From assembly GCF_034355335.1 (NCBI RefSeq), contig NZ_CP136422.1:1181001-1245000 (forward strand): a DNA stretch of 64,000 nucleotides, read 5' to 3'. Position numbers and translations under genes: made by a program. This DNA is from Blautia coccoides (lineage in GTDB: Bacteria > Bacillota > Clostridia > Lachnospirales > Lachnospiraceae). Shown piece by piece: positions 1-8,685 of this stretch (position 1 is its first letter; every line of letters begins with the position of its first letter). The notes under the pieces were generated by a model. That model was not told where the DNA came from, did not search any database, and saw nothing but the letters and a program-made list of their open reading frames with translations.

Positions 1-173
1 CGTTTGTCGTCCTGCCGAGAGGGCGATTGCAGAATATTGCTTAATACCGTCGCTCTGCCGTGACGGAAAGGCTGCGTAAAATTTTATTTTGCGGCTGGAT
101 GCATAGAGACCCGTCATTTTTATGTATCCCAATTAGGAACAATATTTATTAAGAACAATGGAGGAACAAGTAC
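1..173 (+). other. Intergenic leader upstream of rpsM
   Basis: No reading frame here resembles rpmJ or infA, which usually precede rpsM in Firmicutes, so the upstream operon genes lie outside the window or are separated by this spacer. The stretch has a small CCG/CGG hairpin near 58-68 and ends with a clear ribosome binding site (GGAGG near 160-165) before the rpsM start. I see no convincing promoter. Confidence 0.5.
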
Positions 174-545
174 ATGGCTCGTATAGCTGGTGTAGACTTA
201 CCAAGAGAAAAACGTGTTGAAATTGGTCTGACTTATATCTACGGAATTGGTAGAACAAGCGCTGACCGTATCTTAGTAGAGGCAGGTGTAAACCCTGACA
301 CTCGCTGCAGGGATTTAACTGACGAAGAAGTAGGAAAAATCCGTGATGCAATCGATGAACTGAATATCGCTGTAGAAGGTGATCTGAGAAGAGAAATCGC
401 TCTGAACATCAAGAGATTACAGGAAATCGGATGCTACAGAGGAATCCGTCACAGAAAAGGACTTCCGGTTCGTGGACAGAAGACTAAGACAAATGCAAGA
501 ACCAGAAAAGGCCCGAAGAGAACTGTTGCTAACAAGAAGAAATAA
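174..545 (+). CDS. rpsM: 30S ribosomal protein S13
   Basis: S13 sits in the head of the 30S subunit and contacts 16S rRNA, the P-site tRNA and the 50S subunit. The 123-residue product begins [20 protein letters not shown], the family signature, and has the [11 protein letters not shown] helix-turn-helix-like segment. It ends in a basic tail with the [20 protein letters not shown] motif followed by lysine-rich residues, typical of the rRNA- and tRNA-binding C-terminus. Length is normal for the family. It is the first gene in the window of the alpha operon rpsM-rpsK-rpsD-rpoA-rplQ, all on the plus strand. A strong GGAGG site about nine bases upstream supports the ATG. Confidence 0.99.
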   Translation: MARIAGVDLPREKRVEIGLTYIYGIGRTSADRILVEAGVNPDTRCRDLTDEEVGKIRDAIDELNIAVEGDLRREIALNIKRLQEIGCYRGIRHRKGLPVRGQKTKTNARTRKGPKRTVANKKK

Positions 546-641
546 TTTATAACAATGGAAAGTACACAATGTGTGCTTTCTGTGGTTGATATAAGAAACA
601 TGATAATATTTGATTAAGTGAGAAAGTAGGTTAGTTTAAAA

Positions 642-1034
642 ATGGCTAAAGTTACAAAAAAAGTGACAAAAAAGCGTATTAAGAAAAACGTTGAACGCGG
701 ACAGGCACATATCCAGTCATCTTTCAACAATACGATCGTAACATTGACAGATGCTGAAGGAAATGCTTTATCATGGGCAAGTGCCGGTGGTCTGGGATTT
801 AAAGGTTCAAGGAAATCTACTCCATATGCAGCACAGATGGCTGCAGAGACTGCTACAAAAGCAGCGTTAGTTCATGGTCTGAAGACTGTTGACGTTTTTG
901 TAAAAGGACCGGGATCAGGAAGAGAAGCAGCAATCCGTGCGCTCTCAGCTTGTGGTCTGGAAGTTACAAGCATTCGCGACGTAACACCGGTTCCCCACAA
1001 CGGATGCCGTCCACCAAAACGTAGAAGAGTCTAA
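642..1034 (+). CDS. rpsK: 30S ribosomal protein S11
   Basis: S11 lies on the platform of the 30S subunit, near the mRNA exit and the anti-Shine-Dalgarno region. The 130-residue product has the hallmark [13 protein letters not shown] segment, [14 protein letters not shown], and the C-terminal [15 protein letters not shown] tail. Length is normal. It follows rpsM after a 96-base spacer without an obvious terminator and precedes rpsD by 18 bases, so it belongs to the same operon. The ribosome binding site before the ATG is weak (AGTAGG), unlike those of its neighbours; the start is supported mainly by family alignment, with a lysine-rich N-terminus beginning MAKVTKK. Confidence 0.99.
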   Translation: MAKVTKKVTKKRIKKNVERGQAHIQSSFNNTIVTLTDAEGNALSWASAGGLGFKGSRKSTPYAAQMAAETATKAALVHGLKTVDVFVKGPGSGREAAIRALSACGLEVTSIRDVTPVPHNGCRPPKRRRV

Positions 1035-1052
1035 TTAGGAGGTTAAGAAATC

Positions 1053-1646
1053 ATGGCAGTAAATAGAGTACCAGTTCTGAAAAGATGCAGATCCCTGGGT
1101 CTGGATCCTGTATATATGGGTATTGACAAGAAATCCACCAGACAGTTAAGAAGAGCAAACAGAAAAATGTCTGAGTACGGACTTCAGTTAAGAGAAAAAC
1201 AGAAAGCTAAATTCATCTACGGCGTTCTGGAGAAACCTTTCCGTAACTACTACGTAAAGGCTGACCAGAAACAGGGCCAGACAGGTGAAAACCTGATGAT
1301 CATGCTGGAAACACGTCTGGACAATGTTATCTTCCGTATGGGATTCGCAAGAACCAGAAGAGAAGCAAGACAGATCGTTGACCATAAACATGTAATGGTA
1401 AACGGCAAACAGGTAAATATTCCGTCTTACCTGGTAAAAGCCGGAGATACAATCGAAATCAAAGAAAAATGCAAATCTTCTCAGAGATATAAAGACGTAC
1501 TGGAAGCAACAGGCGGACGTCTTGTTCCGGGTTGGTTAGATGTTGACCAGGAAAATCTGAAAGGTGAAGTAAAAGCACTTCCGACAAGAGAGGAAATCGA
1601 CGTTCCTGTTGATGAGATGTTGATCGTCGAGTTGTATTCTAAGTAA
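1053..1646 (+). CDS. rpsD: 30S ribosomal protein S4
   Basis: S4 is a primary 16S rRNA binder that nucleates 30S assembly and, in many bacteria, represses its own operon translationally. The 197-residue product starts [19 protein letters not shown] and has the S4 RNA-binding domain at about residues 90-150 ([20 protein letters not shown], then [13 protein letters not shown]). Length matches the shorter Firmicute S4 proteins. The cysteine at residue 12 is isolated, so this is not the zinc-ribbon form with four N-terminal cysteines. A near-perfect AGGAGG site precedes the ATG. It is cotranscribed with rpsK and rpoA; autoregulation is known for the family but not visible here. Confidence 0.99.
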   Translation: MAVNRVPVLKRCRSLGLDPVYMGIDKKSTRQLRRANRKMSEYGLQLREKQKAKFIYGVLEKPFRNYYVKADQKQGQTGENLMIMLETRLDNVIFRMGFARTRREARQIVDHKHVMVNGKQVNIPSYLVKAGDTIEIKEKCKSSQRYKDVLEATGGRLVPGWLDVDQENLKGEVKALPTREEIDVPVDEMLIVELYSK

Positions 1647-1672
1647 TATGCACGTAGCAAGGAGGGCTTTGC

Positions 1673-2632
1673 ATGTTCGATTTTAACAAACCCAAAATTC
1701 AAATCACAGAAATGTCTGATGATAAGAGATATGGGAAATTCGTTGTGGAACCACTGGAGCGAGGATATGGTATTACTCTTGGCAACTCTTTGAGAAGAAT
1801 CATGCTTTCTTCTTTACCGGGTGCCGCAGTGAGCCAGGTCAAGATTGACGGCGTTCTGCACGAATTCAGTTCTATTCCAGGTGTGAAAGAGGATGTGACA
1901 CAGATCATCATGAATCTGAAAAACCTGGCAATCAAGAACACAAGCGACAGCACAGAACCCAAGACAGCTTATATCGAGTTTGAAGGCGAAGGTGTTGTCA
2001 CAGGCGCAGATATCCAGGTAGACCAGGATATCGAAGTCCTGAACCCAGAACAGGTAATTGCCACCTTAAACGGCGGCACAGGATGCAAATTCAATGCAGA
2101 ACTGACAATTACCAAGGGTCGCGGATATGTCAGCGCTGACAAAGGAAAAACAGACGATATGCCGATTGGTGTGATTGCTGTTGATGCAATTTATACTCCG
2201 GTAGAGCGTGTGAACATGACTGTTGAGAATACCCGTGTTGGTCAGGTTACTGACTTTGATAAACTGACACTGGATATTTACACCAATGGTACCCTGGACG
2301 CCGATGAGGCAGTCAGCCTTGCGGCTAAAGTACTGAGCGAGCATTTAAGCCTCTTTATTGACCTTTCTGAAAGTGCAAAGACTGCAGAAGTCATGATCGA
2401 GAAGGAAGATGACGAGAAAGAAAAAGTTCTGGAGATGAATATCGATGAACTTGAATTATCCGTTCGTTCCTACAACTGCTTAAAACGTGCTGGTATCAAT
2501 ACAGTAGAAGAACTTTGCAACCGTACTTCAGAGGATATGATGAAAGTCCGTAACCTGGGACGCAAATCTCTGGAAGAAGTGCTTGCGAAGCTGAAAGAAT
2601 TAGGCTTACAGTTAAATCCCAGCGAGGAGTAA
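1673..2632 (+). CDS. rpoA: DNA-directed RNA polymerase subunit alpha
   Basis: The alpha subunit dimerises to scaffold RNA polymerase assembly and contacts UP-element DNA and activators through its C-terminal domain. The 319-residue product has the N-terminal dimerisation region ([20 protein letters not shown] at about residues 30-50), an insert domain, and the linker plus alpha-CTD from about residue 250 ([20 protein letters not shown], then [16 protein letters not shown]). Length is normal. AAGGAGGG lies just upstream of the ATG. It sits between rpsD (26-base gap) and rplQ (91-base gap), the conserved order. Confidence 0.99.
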   Translation: MFDFNKPKIQITEMSDDKRYGKFVVEPLERGYGITLGNSLRRIMLSSLPGAAVSQVKIDGVLHEFSSIPGVKEDVTQIIMNLKNLAIKNTSDSTEPKTAYIEFEGEGVVTGADIQVDQDIEVLNPEQVIATLNGGTGCKFNAELTITKGRGYVSADKGKTDDMPIGVIAVDAIYTPVERVNMTVENTRVGQVTDFDKLTLDIYTNGTLDADEAVSLAAKVLSEHLSLFIDLSESAKTAEVMIEKEDDEKEKVLEMNIDELELSVRSYNCLKRAGINTVEELCNRTSEDMMKVRNLGRKSLEEVLAKLKELGLQLNPSEE

Positions 2633-2723
2633 GTCTCTGATAGGAATTTATGGGCAAAAAGCAGTATGTCAGTAAGACCGAAGAAGCATGGCATATTGTT
2701 CCACAAATGGAGGAAATATTGAG

Positions 2724-3260
2724 ATGGCAAAATATAGAAAGTTAGGCAGAACATCTGACCAGAGAAAAGCATTACTGAGAAATCAGGTGACAAATCTGTT
2801 ATATCACGGAAAAATCGTTACCACTGAGACCAGAGCAAAAGAAGTCCGTAAAATTGCTGAAGGCTTAATTGCTATGGCAGTAAAAGAAAAAGATAACTTC
2901 GAGACAGTTAAAGTTATGGCAAAAGTTCCGCGCAAAGATGCTGACGGAAAGAGAGTAAAAGAAGTTGTTGATGGTAAGAAAGTTACCGTATATGACGAAG
3001 TGGAAAAAGAGATCAAAAAAGACTCTGCTTCCAGATTACATGCCAGAAGACAGATGCTGAAAGTGTTCTATCCAATCAAGGAAGTTCCTGTTGCAGCTGC
3101 CGGAAGAAAGAAAAACACCAAAGAAGTGGACATGGTAGACAGGATGTTTACTGAAATCGCTCCGAAATACGTTGACCGTAATGGTGGTTATACAAGAATC
3201 ATCAAAATCGGACCGCGTAAGGGCGACGCTGCTATGGAAGTTGTTTTAGAGTTAGTTTAA
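2724..3260 (+). CDS. rplQ: 50S ribosomal protein L17, long form
   Basis: L17 binds 23S rRNA near the peptide exit tunnel. The start at 2724 is chosen because GGAGG (2709-2713) lies at proper spacing and the product then begins [20 protein letters not shown], the canonical N-terminus; an in-frame ATG at 2688 would add 12 unrelated residues. The product has 178 residues, against about 115-130 for typical bacterial L17. The excess is a charged insert at roughly residues 65-130 ([19 protein letters not shown] and following) between the conserved N-terminal half and the C-terminal [17 protein letters not shown] block. Such extended L17 forms occur in Clostridia as I recall, but I cannot check the distribution. 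Last gene of the operon. Confidence 0.97.
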   Translation: MAKYRKLGRTSDQRKALLRNQVTNLLYHGKIVTTETRAKEVRKIAEGLIAMAVKEKDNFETVKVMAKVPRKDADGKRVKEVVDGKKVTVYDEVEKEIKKDSASRLHARRQMLKVFYPIKEVPVAAAGRKKNTKEVDMVDRMFTEIAPKYVDRNGGYTRIIKIGPRKGDAAMEVVLELV

Positions 3261-3272
3261 TATGTGGTTATT

Positions 3273-3304
3273 GGGCCTCTGGGGGAACCTGGGGGCCTTT
3301 TTTT
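3273..3304 (+). terminator. Terminator of the alpha operon
   Basis: GGGCCTC pairs with GGGGGCC (one G-T wobble) around a G/A-rich loop, followed directly by a run of seven T. It lies 12 bases after the rplQ stop, where the ribosomal operon should end. Confidence 0.8.
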
Positions 3305-3317
3305 GTATGAGGGGGAC

Positions 3318-3518
3318 GGGGAACCCGTGGCAGGGAACAGCCCTGTGGTATCCTGTGAACGGTGCACTGCGCTTGCCAGGGAGCTAACCTGCTCTCAGTC
3401 GCTAAATTCGTCAGCAAGGGCTTCCTCATTAAGCGTCTGAGGCAGGTGGATCTCCCAGGCGCTCCGTGAAACACCGCTCACAGGATACCACAGGGCTGCT
3501 CCCTGCCACGGGTTCCCC
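3318..3518. repeat. 200-base imperfect palindrome (possible MITE-like element)
   Basis: The outer arms 3318-3364 and 3472-3518 are complementary at 45 of 47 positions (GGGGAACCCGTGGCAGGG pairs with CCCTGCCACGGGTTCCCC at the ends). An inner, less perfect pair continues the stem: CCTGCTCTCAGTCGC near 3388-3402 against GCGTCTGAGGCAGG near 3433-3446, leaving a loop of about 30 bases. The whole unit could fold as a single long hairpin or cruciform. It lies in the gap between the ribosomal operon and the lipid kinase. A minus-strand open frame across it (3268-3474) follows the palindrome and is unlikely to be a gene. Palindromic non-coding mobile elements have this build, but no target-site duplication is obvious. 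Confidence 0.8.
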
Positions 3519-3531
3519 TGAGAGTGTCATG

Positions 3532-3640
3532 CGGGAAAAAGGGGATAAAAAGATAAAAAGAAAAAAGAAAAGAAAGAATAAAAGAAAAAATAGAAGGAAA
3601 ATAAAAGGTTTAGAATAAAGGGAGGGGAAATGTGGTTGTA
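3532..3640. other. Long purine-only-biased tract
   Basis: From about 3532 to 3625 the plus strand is almost entirely A and G (runs such as GATAAAAAGAAAAAAGAAAA), with only isolated T and C. It lies between the palindrome and the lipid kinase gene, and the gap 3305-3693 contains nothing else that I recognise as coding. Such tracts can bend DNA or form triplexes; no function is evident. Confidence 0.6.
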
Positions 3641-3693
3641 TAATTGGGGGTTCGGTAGTAAAATAATCTGAAGATGAAAAGGGAGGATCAGTT

Positions 3694-4614
3694 ATGGGTA
3701 AGAGGATGTTGTTTATTTTTAATCCTAGGGCCGGTAAGGGGAGTATTAAGAACCGGTTGGTGGATATTCTTGATATATTTGTGAAGGCGGGTTATGAGGT
3801 GACTGTGCATCCTACGCAGGCTTACAGGGATGGTCAGAGGGTTGCCAGGCGTAAGGGCGGAGAATATGACCTCTTGGTTACCAGCGGTGGAGACGGGACC
3901 CTGGATGAGATCGTCACCGGGATCATGGAGGGAGGACACTCCACACCTATAGGCTATATTCCTGCGGGGAGTACCAATGACTTTGCCAATAGTTTGCATG
4001 TATCTAAAAATATGCTGGAGGCGGCTGTGGACATTGTGGAGGGAAGGGCGCATGCTTTTGATGTGGGGAAGTTTAATGATGACTTTTTCGTTTATATTGC
4101 GGCCTTTGGATTGTTTACAGATGTTTCTTATGAGACGAACCAGGATTTGAAGAATATCTTGGGTCATGCTGCTTATATATTGGAAGGAACCCAGAGACTG
4201 TTTAATATTAAATCTTACAATATGACTGTGGAGAGCCTGGAATGTACCATGGAGGGGGAGTTTATCTTTGGGATGGTGAGCAATGCAACCTCTGTTGGGG
4301 GATTCCGGAAATTGACAGGCCCGGATGTTATGCTGGATGACGGAGTATTTGAAGTTATGCTGGTGCACAGGCCTAAAAATATATTGGAGCTGAATGAGAT
4401 CATTGCCTCCATGCTTGGTGGGGCGGATACGAAACTGATTGAATCTTTCAAAACGTCTTCACTTAGAATTTCCTGTGTAGGCCCTGTTTCCTGGACTCTG
4501 GACGGGGAGTTTGGAGGAGAGCACAGGGATGTGGAAATTACAAATATGAAGCATGCGGTACAGATCATGATCGCGGAGGATGATACGGTTCCTCTCATCA
4601 ATACGCTGGAATAA
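3694..4614 (+). CDS. Diacylglycerol kinase-like lipid kinase (DagK/YegS/BmrU family)
   Basis: Members phosphorylate diacylglycerol or related lipids at the cytoplasmic face of the membrane, recycling lipid released during envelope synthesis. The 306-residue product starts MGKRMLFIFNPRAGKGS, the family N-terminus, has the nucleotide-binding GGDGTLDE motif at about residues 66-73, and PAGSTNDFANSL at about residues 91-102. The C-terminal half is the beta-sandwich domain ending SWTLDGEFGGEHRDVEI. Length is normal. GGGAGG precedes the ATG. The last 33 bases resemble the units of the tandem array that follows, so the 3' end may be the founder of that array. Substrate cannot be told from sequence. 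Confidence 0.93.
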   Translation: MGKRMLFIFNPRAGKGSIKNRLVDILDIFVKAGYEVTVHPTQAYRDGQRVARRKGGEYDLLVTSGGDGTLDEIVTGIMEGGHSTPIGYIPAGSTNDFANSLHVSKNMLEAAVDIVEGRAHAFDVGKFNDDFFVYIAAFGLFTDVSYETNQDLKNILGHAAYILEGTQRLFNIKSYNMTVESLECTMEGEFIFGMVSNATSVGGFRKLTGPDVMLDDGVFEVMLVHRPKNILELNEIIASMLGGADTKLIESFKTSSLRISCVGPVSWTLDGEFGGEHRDVEITNMKHAVQIMIAEDDTVPLINTLE

Positions 4615-4990
4615 GGATGGAACTTCGGTACAAACCCAAAAGTAGGAATAGGGAATAGCGCATCAGTAAAAACCAATATGGTAGAATAGCCATGGCGCAT
4701 CAGTAAAAATCAACAAGGCGGAATAAGTCATGGCGCATCAGTAAAAACCAATACGTGGAATAGTCATGGCGATGGTGCCTCTGCACAAACCAATACGCTG
4801 GAATAAGGATACCGCATCTGTACAAACTAATATGTTGCCATAAGGATACCGCATCTGTACAAACTAATACGTTGCCATAAGGATATTGCCTCTGCACAAA
4901 CCAATACGTTGTCATAGAGACATCGCATCTGTAAAATCAATACACTGTCATAGGGATACCACTTCTGCACACACCGGAATACTATAATAG
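4582..4990 (+). repeat. Degenerate tandem array, about 11 units of 34-42 bases
   Basis: Each unit has the plan GATACCGCATCTGTACAAAC, then TAATACG, then a GGAATAAG or CCATAAG end. The two best units (about 4806-4879) are 37 bases long and nearly identical; others differ by substitutions and small indels. The first unit is the coding 3' end of the lipid kinase gene itself (the codons for DTVPLINTLE and the stop), so the array seems to have grown from the gene end outward. The last unit ends in ACTATAATAG, a -10-like hexamer 27 bases upstream of the next start codon. No open frame here looks like a real protein. Confidence 0.85.
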
Positions 4991-5014
4991 AAACAGAAAC
5001 TAATCAGGTGTGCA

Positions 5015-5569
5015 ATGAATTATCTAGCTGTTTTAAAGGGTATATTGTTGATTCTTGCACTGACCATGGATTCTTTCGTGGTCAGTTTTGCTTATGGAGT
5101 TAGTAAAACTAAGATGCCGTTTGGCATTGTAGTGTGTATGAACCTGCTGATGAGCACTATTTTAGGTACTGCGATTTTTATGGGGGGCCGTCTGGCGGCG
5201 CTGCTTCCGGAAGGGGTTACGGGGAGACTTGGATTTCTCCTGCTGTTTGGAATTGGATGTTACAGGCTTTTCTCCTATTTTTTAAAGAAAGGGGAAGAAG
5301 AGTCAGAGAAAGTAAAGGCACTGAATCTGCTGGAGGGACTGGGGCTTGCTTTTATATTGTCTCTTGACAGTATAGCTGTGGGTATTGGTACCGGTCTGGT
5401 ACAGTCCGGGCAGGTGATGCTGGTCATAGGCTCTTTTTTGGCCGGTATAGCGGTCATGGAGGCAGGATGGATGCTGGGGCATGGAACCAGGCATATATTG
5501 AACCGGGATTTGTCCTGGCTCAGTGGAGTGTGCCTTCTTTTGCTGGCAATTGGCTCTCTGAGAGGGTAA
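5015..5569 (+). CDS. ytaF: YtaF/MntP-like small multipass membrane protein
   Basis: The 184-residue product is very hydrophobic with about six predicted membrane spans. It has an internal twofold repeat centred on acidic membrane motifs: LALTMDSFVVSFAYG near residue 15 and FILSLDSIAVGIGTG near residue 113. This is the pattern of the YtaF (sporulation membrane protein) and MntP (Mn2+ exporter) group, with the spacing closer to YtaF. The paired aspartates suggest cation binding; transport of Mn2+ is only an inference. AGGTG lies four bases before the ATG. No yybP-ykoY (manganese) riboswitch is visible upstream, where the tandem array lies instead. Confidence 0.8.
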   Translation: MNYLAVLKGILLILALTMDSFVVSFAYGVSKTKMPFGIVVCMNLLMSTILGTAIFMGGRLAALLPEGVTGRLGFLLLFGIGCYRLFSYFLKKGEEESEKVKALNLLEGLGLAFILSLDSIAVGIGTGLVQSGQVMLVIGSFLAGIAVMEAGWMLGHGTRHILNRDLSWLSGVCLLLLAIGSLRG

Positions 5570-5584
5570 ATTGTAAATTTTTTC

Positions 5585-5613
5585 TTGATTTTTAGTGGTT
5601 TTTGAGGTATCTT
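5585..5613 (+). promoter_or_regulatory. Putative sigma-A promoter of glnN
   Basis: TTGATT (5585-5590) and TATCTT (5608-5613) are separated by exactly 17 bases, leaving an untranslated leader of about 120 bases before the glutamine synthetase start. Confidence 0.55.
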
Positions 5614-5741
5614 AGAAACAGTTTCAATGACCAGAGGTCTCCGTGGTTCTCAGGTGCGGGGACGTGTGGTTTGTCAAGAGAATGATATGGGGCCTGGGAG
5701 AGATGTAGTATGGGGCAGCACAGTAAGGAAAGGAAAAACAT

Positions 5742-7856
5742 ATGAGCGAGTATACAAATGTATCTGAAATTTTTGGAGAGGACGTGTTTAACGACACCGT
5801 CATGCAGCAGCGTCTTCCGAAAAAGGTTTACAAGGATTTGAAACATGCAATCCTGGAGGGAAAAGAACTGTCTCCTGAGATGGCAGATGTGATTGCCCAT
5901 GAGATGAAGGAATGGGCGATTGAAAAAGGGGCAACACATTATACTCACTGGTTTCAGCCGCTGACAGGCGTAACTGCTGAGAAGCATGATTCTTTTATTA
6001 CAGCACCGCTGCCCAGTGGAAAAGTTCTTATGAGTTTTTCCGGAAAAGAGCTGATCAAAGGCGAACCGGATGCGTCTTCTTTCCCGTCCGGAGGACTGCG
6101 CGCTACCTTTGAGGCCAGGGGATATACGGTATGGGACTGTACCTCTCCGGCTTTTGTAAGGCATGATGCGGCAGGTGCCACACTCTGTATTCCTACGGCA
6201 TTTTGTTCCTATACAGGGGAAGCGCTCGATCAGAAGACCCCACTGCTGCGTTCTATGCAGGCTATCAATAAACAGGCGTTGCGCCTGATTCGTCTTTTTG
6301 GTGATACAACTGCCAAGAAAGTTACCCCTTCCGTGGGAGCGGAGCAGGAGTATTTTCTGGTGAGTGATAAAAACTTTATGCAGAGGAAGGATCTGACCTT
6401 TACAGGACGTACTCTCTTCGGTGCTATGCCTCCTAAGGGTCAGGAGATGGATGACCATTACCTGGGAACCATCCGTCAGAAAATATCTGCATATATGAAG
6501 CACGTGAATGAGGAACTGTGGAAACTGGGGGTTACTTCCAAGACACAGCATAACGAAGCGGCTCCTGCACAGCATGAATTGGCGCCTATCTATGCGGAAG
6601 TCAACGTGGAGGCTGACCATAACCAGATCATTATGCAGACCCTGAAGCGAATAGCTTCTCAGCACGGGATGAAATGCCTGCTCCATGAAAAGCCGTTTGC
6701 AGGTGTAAATGGTTCCGGCAAGCACAACAACTGGTCCCTGACTACAGATACAGGAGTGAACCTGCTTGATCCGGGTATCACACCCCATCAGAATATCCAA
6801 TTCCTGCTGGTTTTAAGCTGTGTGCTGAAGGCTGTGGATAGACACGCCGCGCTGCTTCGGGAATCTGCGGCAGATGTGGGAAATGACCATCGTCTGGGAG
6901 CGAATGAGGCTCCTCCTGCTATTATCTCTGTATTCTTGGGAGATCAGCTCACAGATGTTATGAACCAGTTGATCACAACAGGTATGGCTGACCACAGCAT
7001 TGAGAGCGAGATGCTGGAGACGGGCGTCAAATCTATTCCTGAGTTTATGCGTGATACCACTGACAGGAACAGGACTTCACCGTTTGCCTTCACAGGCAAT
7101 AAGTTTGAATTCCGTATGGTTGGGGCAAGGGATTCTATTGCTCCTGCCAATATGGTCCTGAATACCATTGTTGCCCAGTCCTTTAAGGAAGCCTGCGATG
7201 TGCTGGAGAAGGCGGAAGACTTTGATATGGCGGTCCATGACCTGATCAAGAAGAATTTTACAAAGCACCAGAGGATTGTATTTAACGGCAACGGATATTC
7301 TGAGGAATGGGTGGAAGAGGCAGCAAAGAGAGGACTTCCCAATATCGGATGTATGGTGGAAGCCGTGGAAGCCCTGACTTATGAAGAGTCTGTGAGTCTT
7401 TTTGAGGAGTTCGGCGTGTTTACAAGAGCAGAGCTGGAATCCAGAAAAGAGATTAAATACGAGACTTATTCCAAGGCTATCAATATTGAGGCAAGGACTA
7501 TGATAGATGTTGCCAGCAAGCAGATCATACCCGCAGTCATTAAATATACAAAGAATCTGGCGGATTCTGTCAATGCAGTAGTATCAGCAGGTATTCTGGA
7601 TGTGGATGTGCAGACAGAACTGCTCAGAGATACATCCGCTCTTCTGAAGGATACCAGGGATGCGCTGAATCACTTAAAAGATGTGGCAAAGACAGCGGCA
7701 GATATGGAGGAAGGAAAAGAGCGTGCCTTCTTTTACCGTGAAAAGGTAATGCCTGCAATGGAAGCACTCCGCCGCCCTGTGGATGAATTGGAAATGATCG
7801 TGGACAAAGAAATCTGGCCAATGCCTTCTTACGGGGACTTGTTGTTTGATGTATAA
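5742..7856 (+). CDS. glnN: Glutamine synthetase type III
   Basis: This enzyme makes glutamine from glutamate, ammonia and ATP in the cytosol. At 704 residues it has the length of type III synthetases, well above the 440-470 of type I. Recognisable blocks are HYTHWFQPLTG near residue 66, PSSFPSGGLRATFEARGYT-like sequence near residue 110, VGAEQEYFLV near 200, NEAAPAQHELAP near 270, GVNGSGKHNNWSL near 323, and NRTSPFAFTGNKFEFRMVGA near 440. The C-terminal 150 residues form the type III-specific helical region. GGAAAGG precedes the ATG. It stands alone; regulation by a nitrogen signal is likely from the family, but I see no defined operator. Confidence 0.97.
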   Translation: MSEYTNVSEIFGEDVFNDTVMQQRLPKKVYKDLKHAILEGKELSPEMADVIAHEMKEWAIEKGATHYTHWFQPLTGVTAEKHDSFITAPLPSGKVLMSFSGKELIKGEPDASSFPSGGLRATFEARGYTVWDCTSPAFVRHDAAGATLCIPTAFCSYTGEALDQKTPLLRSMQAINKQALRLIRLFGDTTAKKVTPSVGAEQEYFLVSDKNFMQRKDLTFTGRTLFGAMPPKGQEMDDHYLGTIRQKISAYMKHVNEELWKLGVTSKTQHNEAAPAQHELAPIYAEVNVEADHNQIIMQTLKRIASQHGMKCLLHEKPFAGVNGSGKHNNWSLTTDTGVNLLDPGITPHQNIQFLLVLSCVLKAVDRHAALLRESAADVGNDHRLGANEAPPAIISVFLGDQLTDVMNQLITTGMADHSIESEMLETGVKSIPEFMRDTTDRNRTSPFAFTGNKFEFRMVGARDSIAPANMVLNTIVAQSFKEACDVLEKAEDFDMAVHDLIKKNFTKHQRIVFNGNGYSEEWVEEAAKRGLPNIGCMVEAVEALTYEESVSLFEEFGVFTRAELESRKEIKYETYSKAINIEARTMIDVASKQIIPAVIKYTKNLADSVNAVVSAGILDVDVQTELLRDTSALLKDTRDALNHLKDVAKTAADMEEGKERAFFYREKVMPAMEALRRPVDELEMIVDKEIWPMPSYGDLLFDV

Positions 7857-7914
7857 AGACAAATGGCATAAAATGTAGTCTGTTATATTTGCATACTTAC
7901 AGAGTAGAATGAAC

Positions 7915-8200
7915 GCGGGAACTATTTGCCGGGAATTATACACTTGCGGGAACTCATTAGCGGGGACTATTTCCCTGCGGGAATCCATTAGGCGGGAACT
8001 ATACGCCTGCGGGAACTCATTAGCGGGGATTATTTCCCTGCGGGAATCCATTTGGCGGGAACTATACACCTGCGGGAACCCATTAGCGGGGATTATTTCC
8101 CTGCGGGAATCCATTTGGCCGGAACCATTTCCCTGTGAGAATCTATTTACGAGATTCCATTTGCGGGAACCCATCTGCCCGAGTTATTCTGGCGAGATAA
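7915..8200. repeat. Nested tandem repeat, 63-base units with a GCGGGAA core
   Basis: Three good copies and a decayed fourth of a 63-base unit lie end to end. Each unit is itself four sub-units of 14-17 bases that all begin GCGGGAA or GCGGGGA and go on with CTATACACCT, CTCATTA, CTATTTCCCT or TCCATTTG. Each unit contains TTCCCTGCGGGAA, a five-base stem with a three-base loop. Since 63 is a multiple of three, all frames stay open on both strands, giving spurious repetitive frames (7909-8223 plus, 7674-8174 minus). There is no ribosome binding site for either, so I read this as non-coding. It lies in the 830-base gap after glnN. Confidence 0.85.
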
Positions 8201-8347
8201 TTTTGCAAGGAAATATTTTGTAAAGGGCCATTCCGCCATGGATATGTATTCTATAGTTCATATGTTTCCGGCACCTGGCAGTTAAGTAAGGGTTAAGCAA
8301 ATGTACAGACTTGCCTGAACAATCAGAAAGTATTATAAATGAAACAG

Positions 8348-8394
8348 AAAAAGGTGTTCCGGACGCAGATTCGGAACACCTTTTGTGTTATAAT
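8348..8394 (+). terminator. Strong hairpin followed by an extended -10 element
   Basis: AAAAGGTGTTCCG and CGGAACACCTTTT form a perfect 13-pair stem with a 10-base loop, followed by TTTTGTG. Directly after it comes TGTTATAAT (8386-8394), an extended -10 element that could start the transcript of the downstream ATPase operon. The rest of the 8201-8685 gap has no recognisable gene. Confidence 0.7.
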
Positions 8395-8685
8395 AATAAA
8401 AGTGGTGTTGCATCTGCAACAGACTGTAAACGATGTGGTATGGTAGGATTCAGAAAAGGTATGAGTTTTATAGTTTATATGACACATTGAAATGATTCAA
8501 TAGGTCTGCGCATGAACAGTGCTGACCATAAGATAATATTCAGCAGCCGGGCAAAATCTATCACAAGAGATGATTCAGCATGGATTTTTGATGGTAACTG
8601 TGCGGGTGCTGTAACAGTTAGAACGTATTTTATCATTACTCTGATGTAGAGTAAGAGAAGAATAAACAGGTGAGAGGAATTGGAC

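Noticed and set aside
3268..3474. Minus-strand open frame of 68 codons across the palindrome
   Set aside because: It follows the palindromic element, has no ribosome binding site and no protein-like composition.
4700..4915. Minus-strand open frame in the 37-base tandem array
   Set aside because: Its repeats simply mirror the DNA array; the unit length varies and the frame is not kept between units.
4990..5740. Riboswitch before ytaF or glnN
   Set aside because: No yybP-ykoY-like or glutamine-type motif could be seen; the ytaF leader is repeat sequence and the glnN leader has no clear pairing pattern.
5592..6800. 402-codon minus-strand open frame opposite glutamine synthetase
   Set aside because: It lies wholly within a certain gene's complementary strand region and its leader, with no start signal; long antisense frames are common opposite such genes.
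4582..8200. CRISPR array
   Set aside because: Both arrays are contiguous tandem repeats without conserved repeat/unique spacer alternation, and no cas gene is in the window.
7909..8223. Open frame encoding a 21-residue repeat (and a minus-strand frame 7674-8174)
   Set aside because: A 63-base period keeps every frame open; neither has a ribosome binding site, and the minus frame also crosses glnN.
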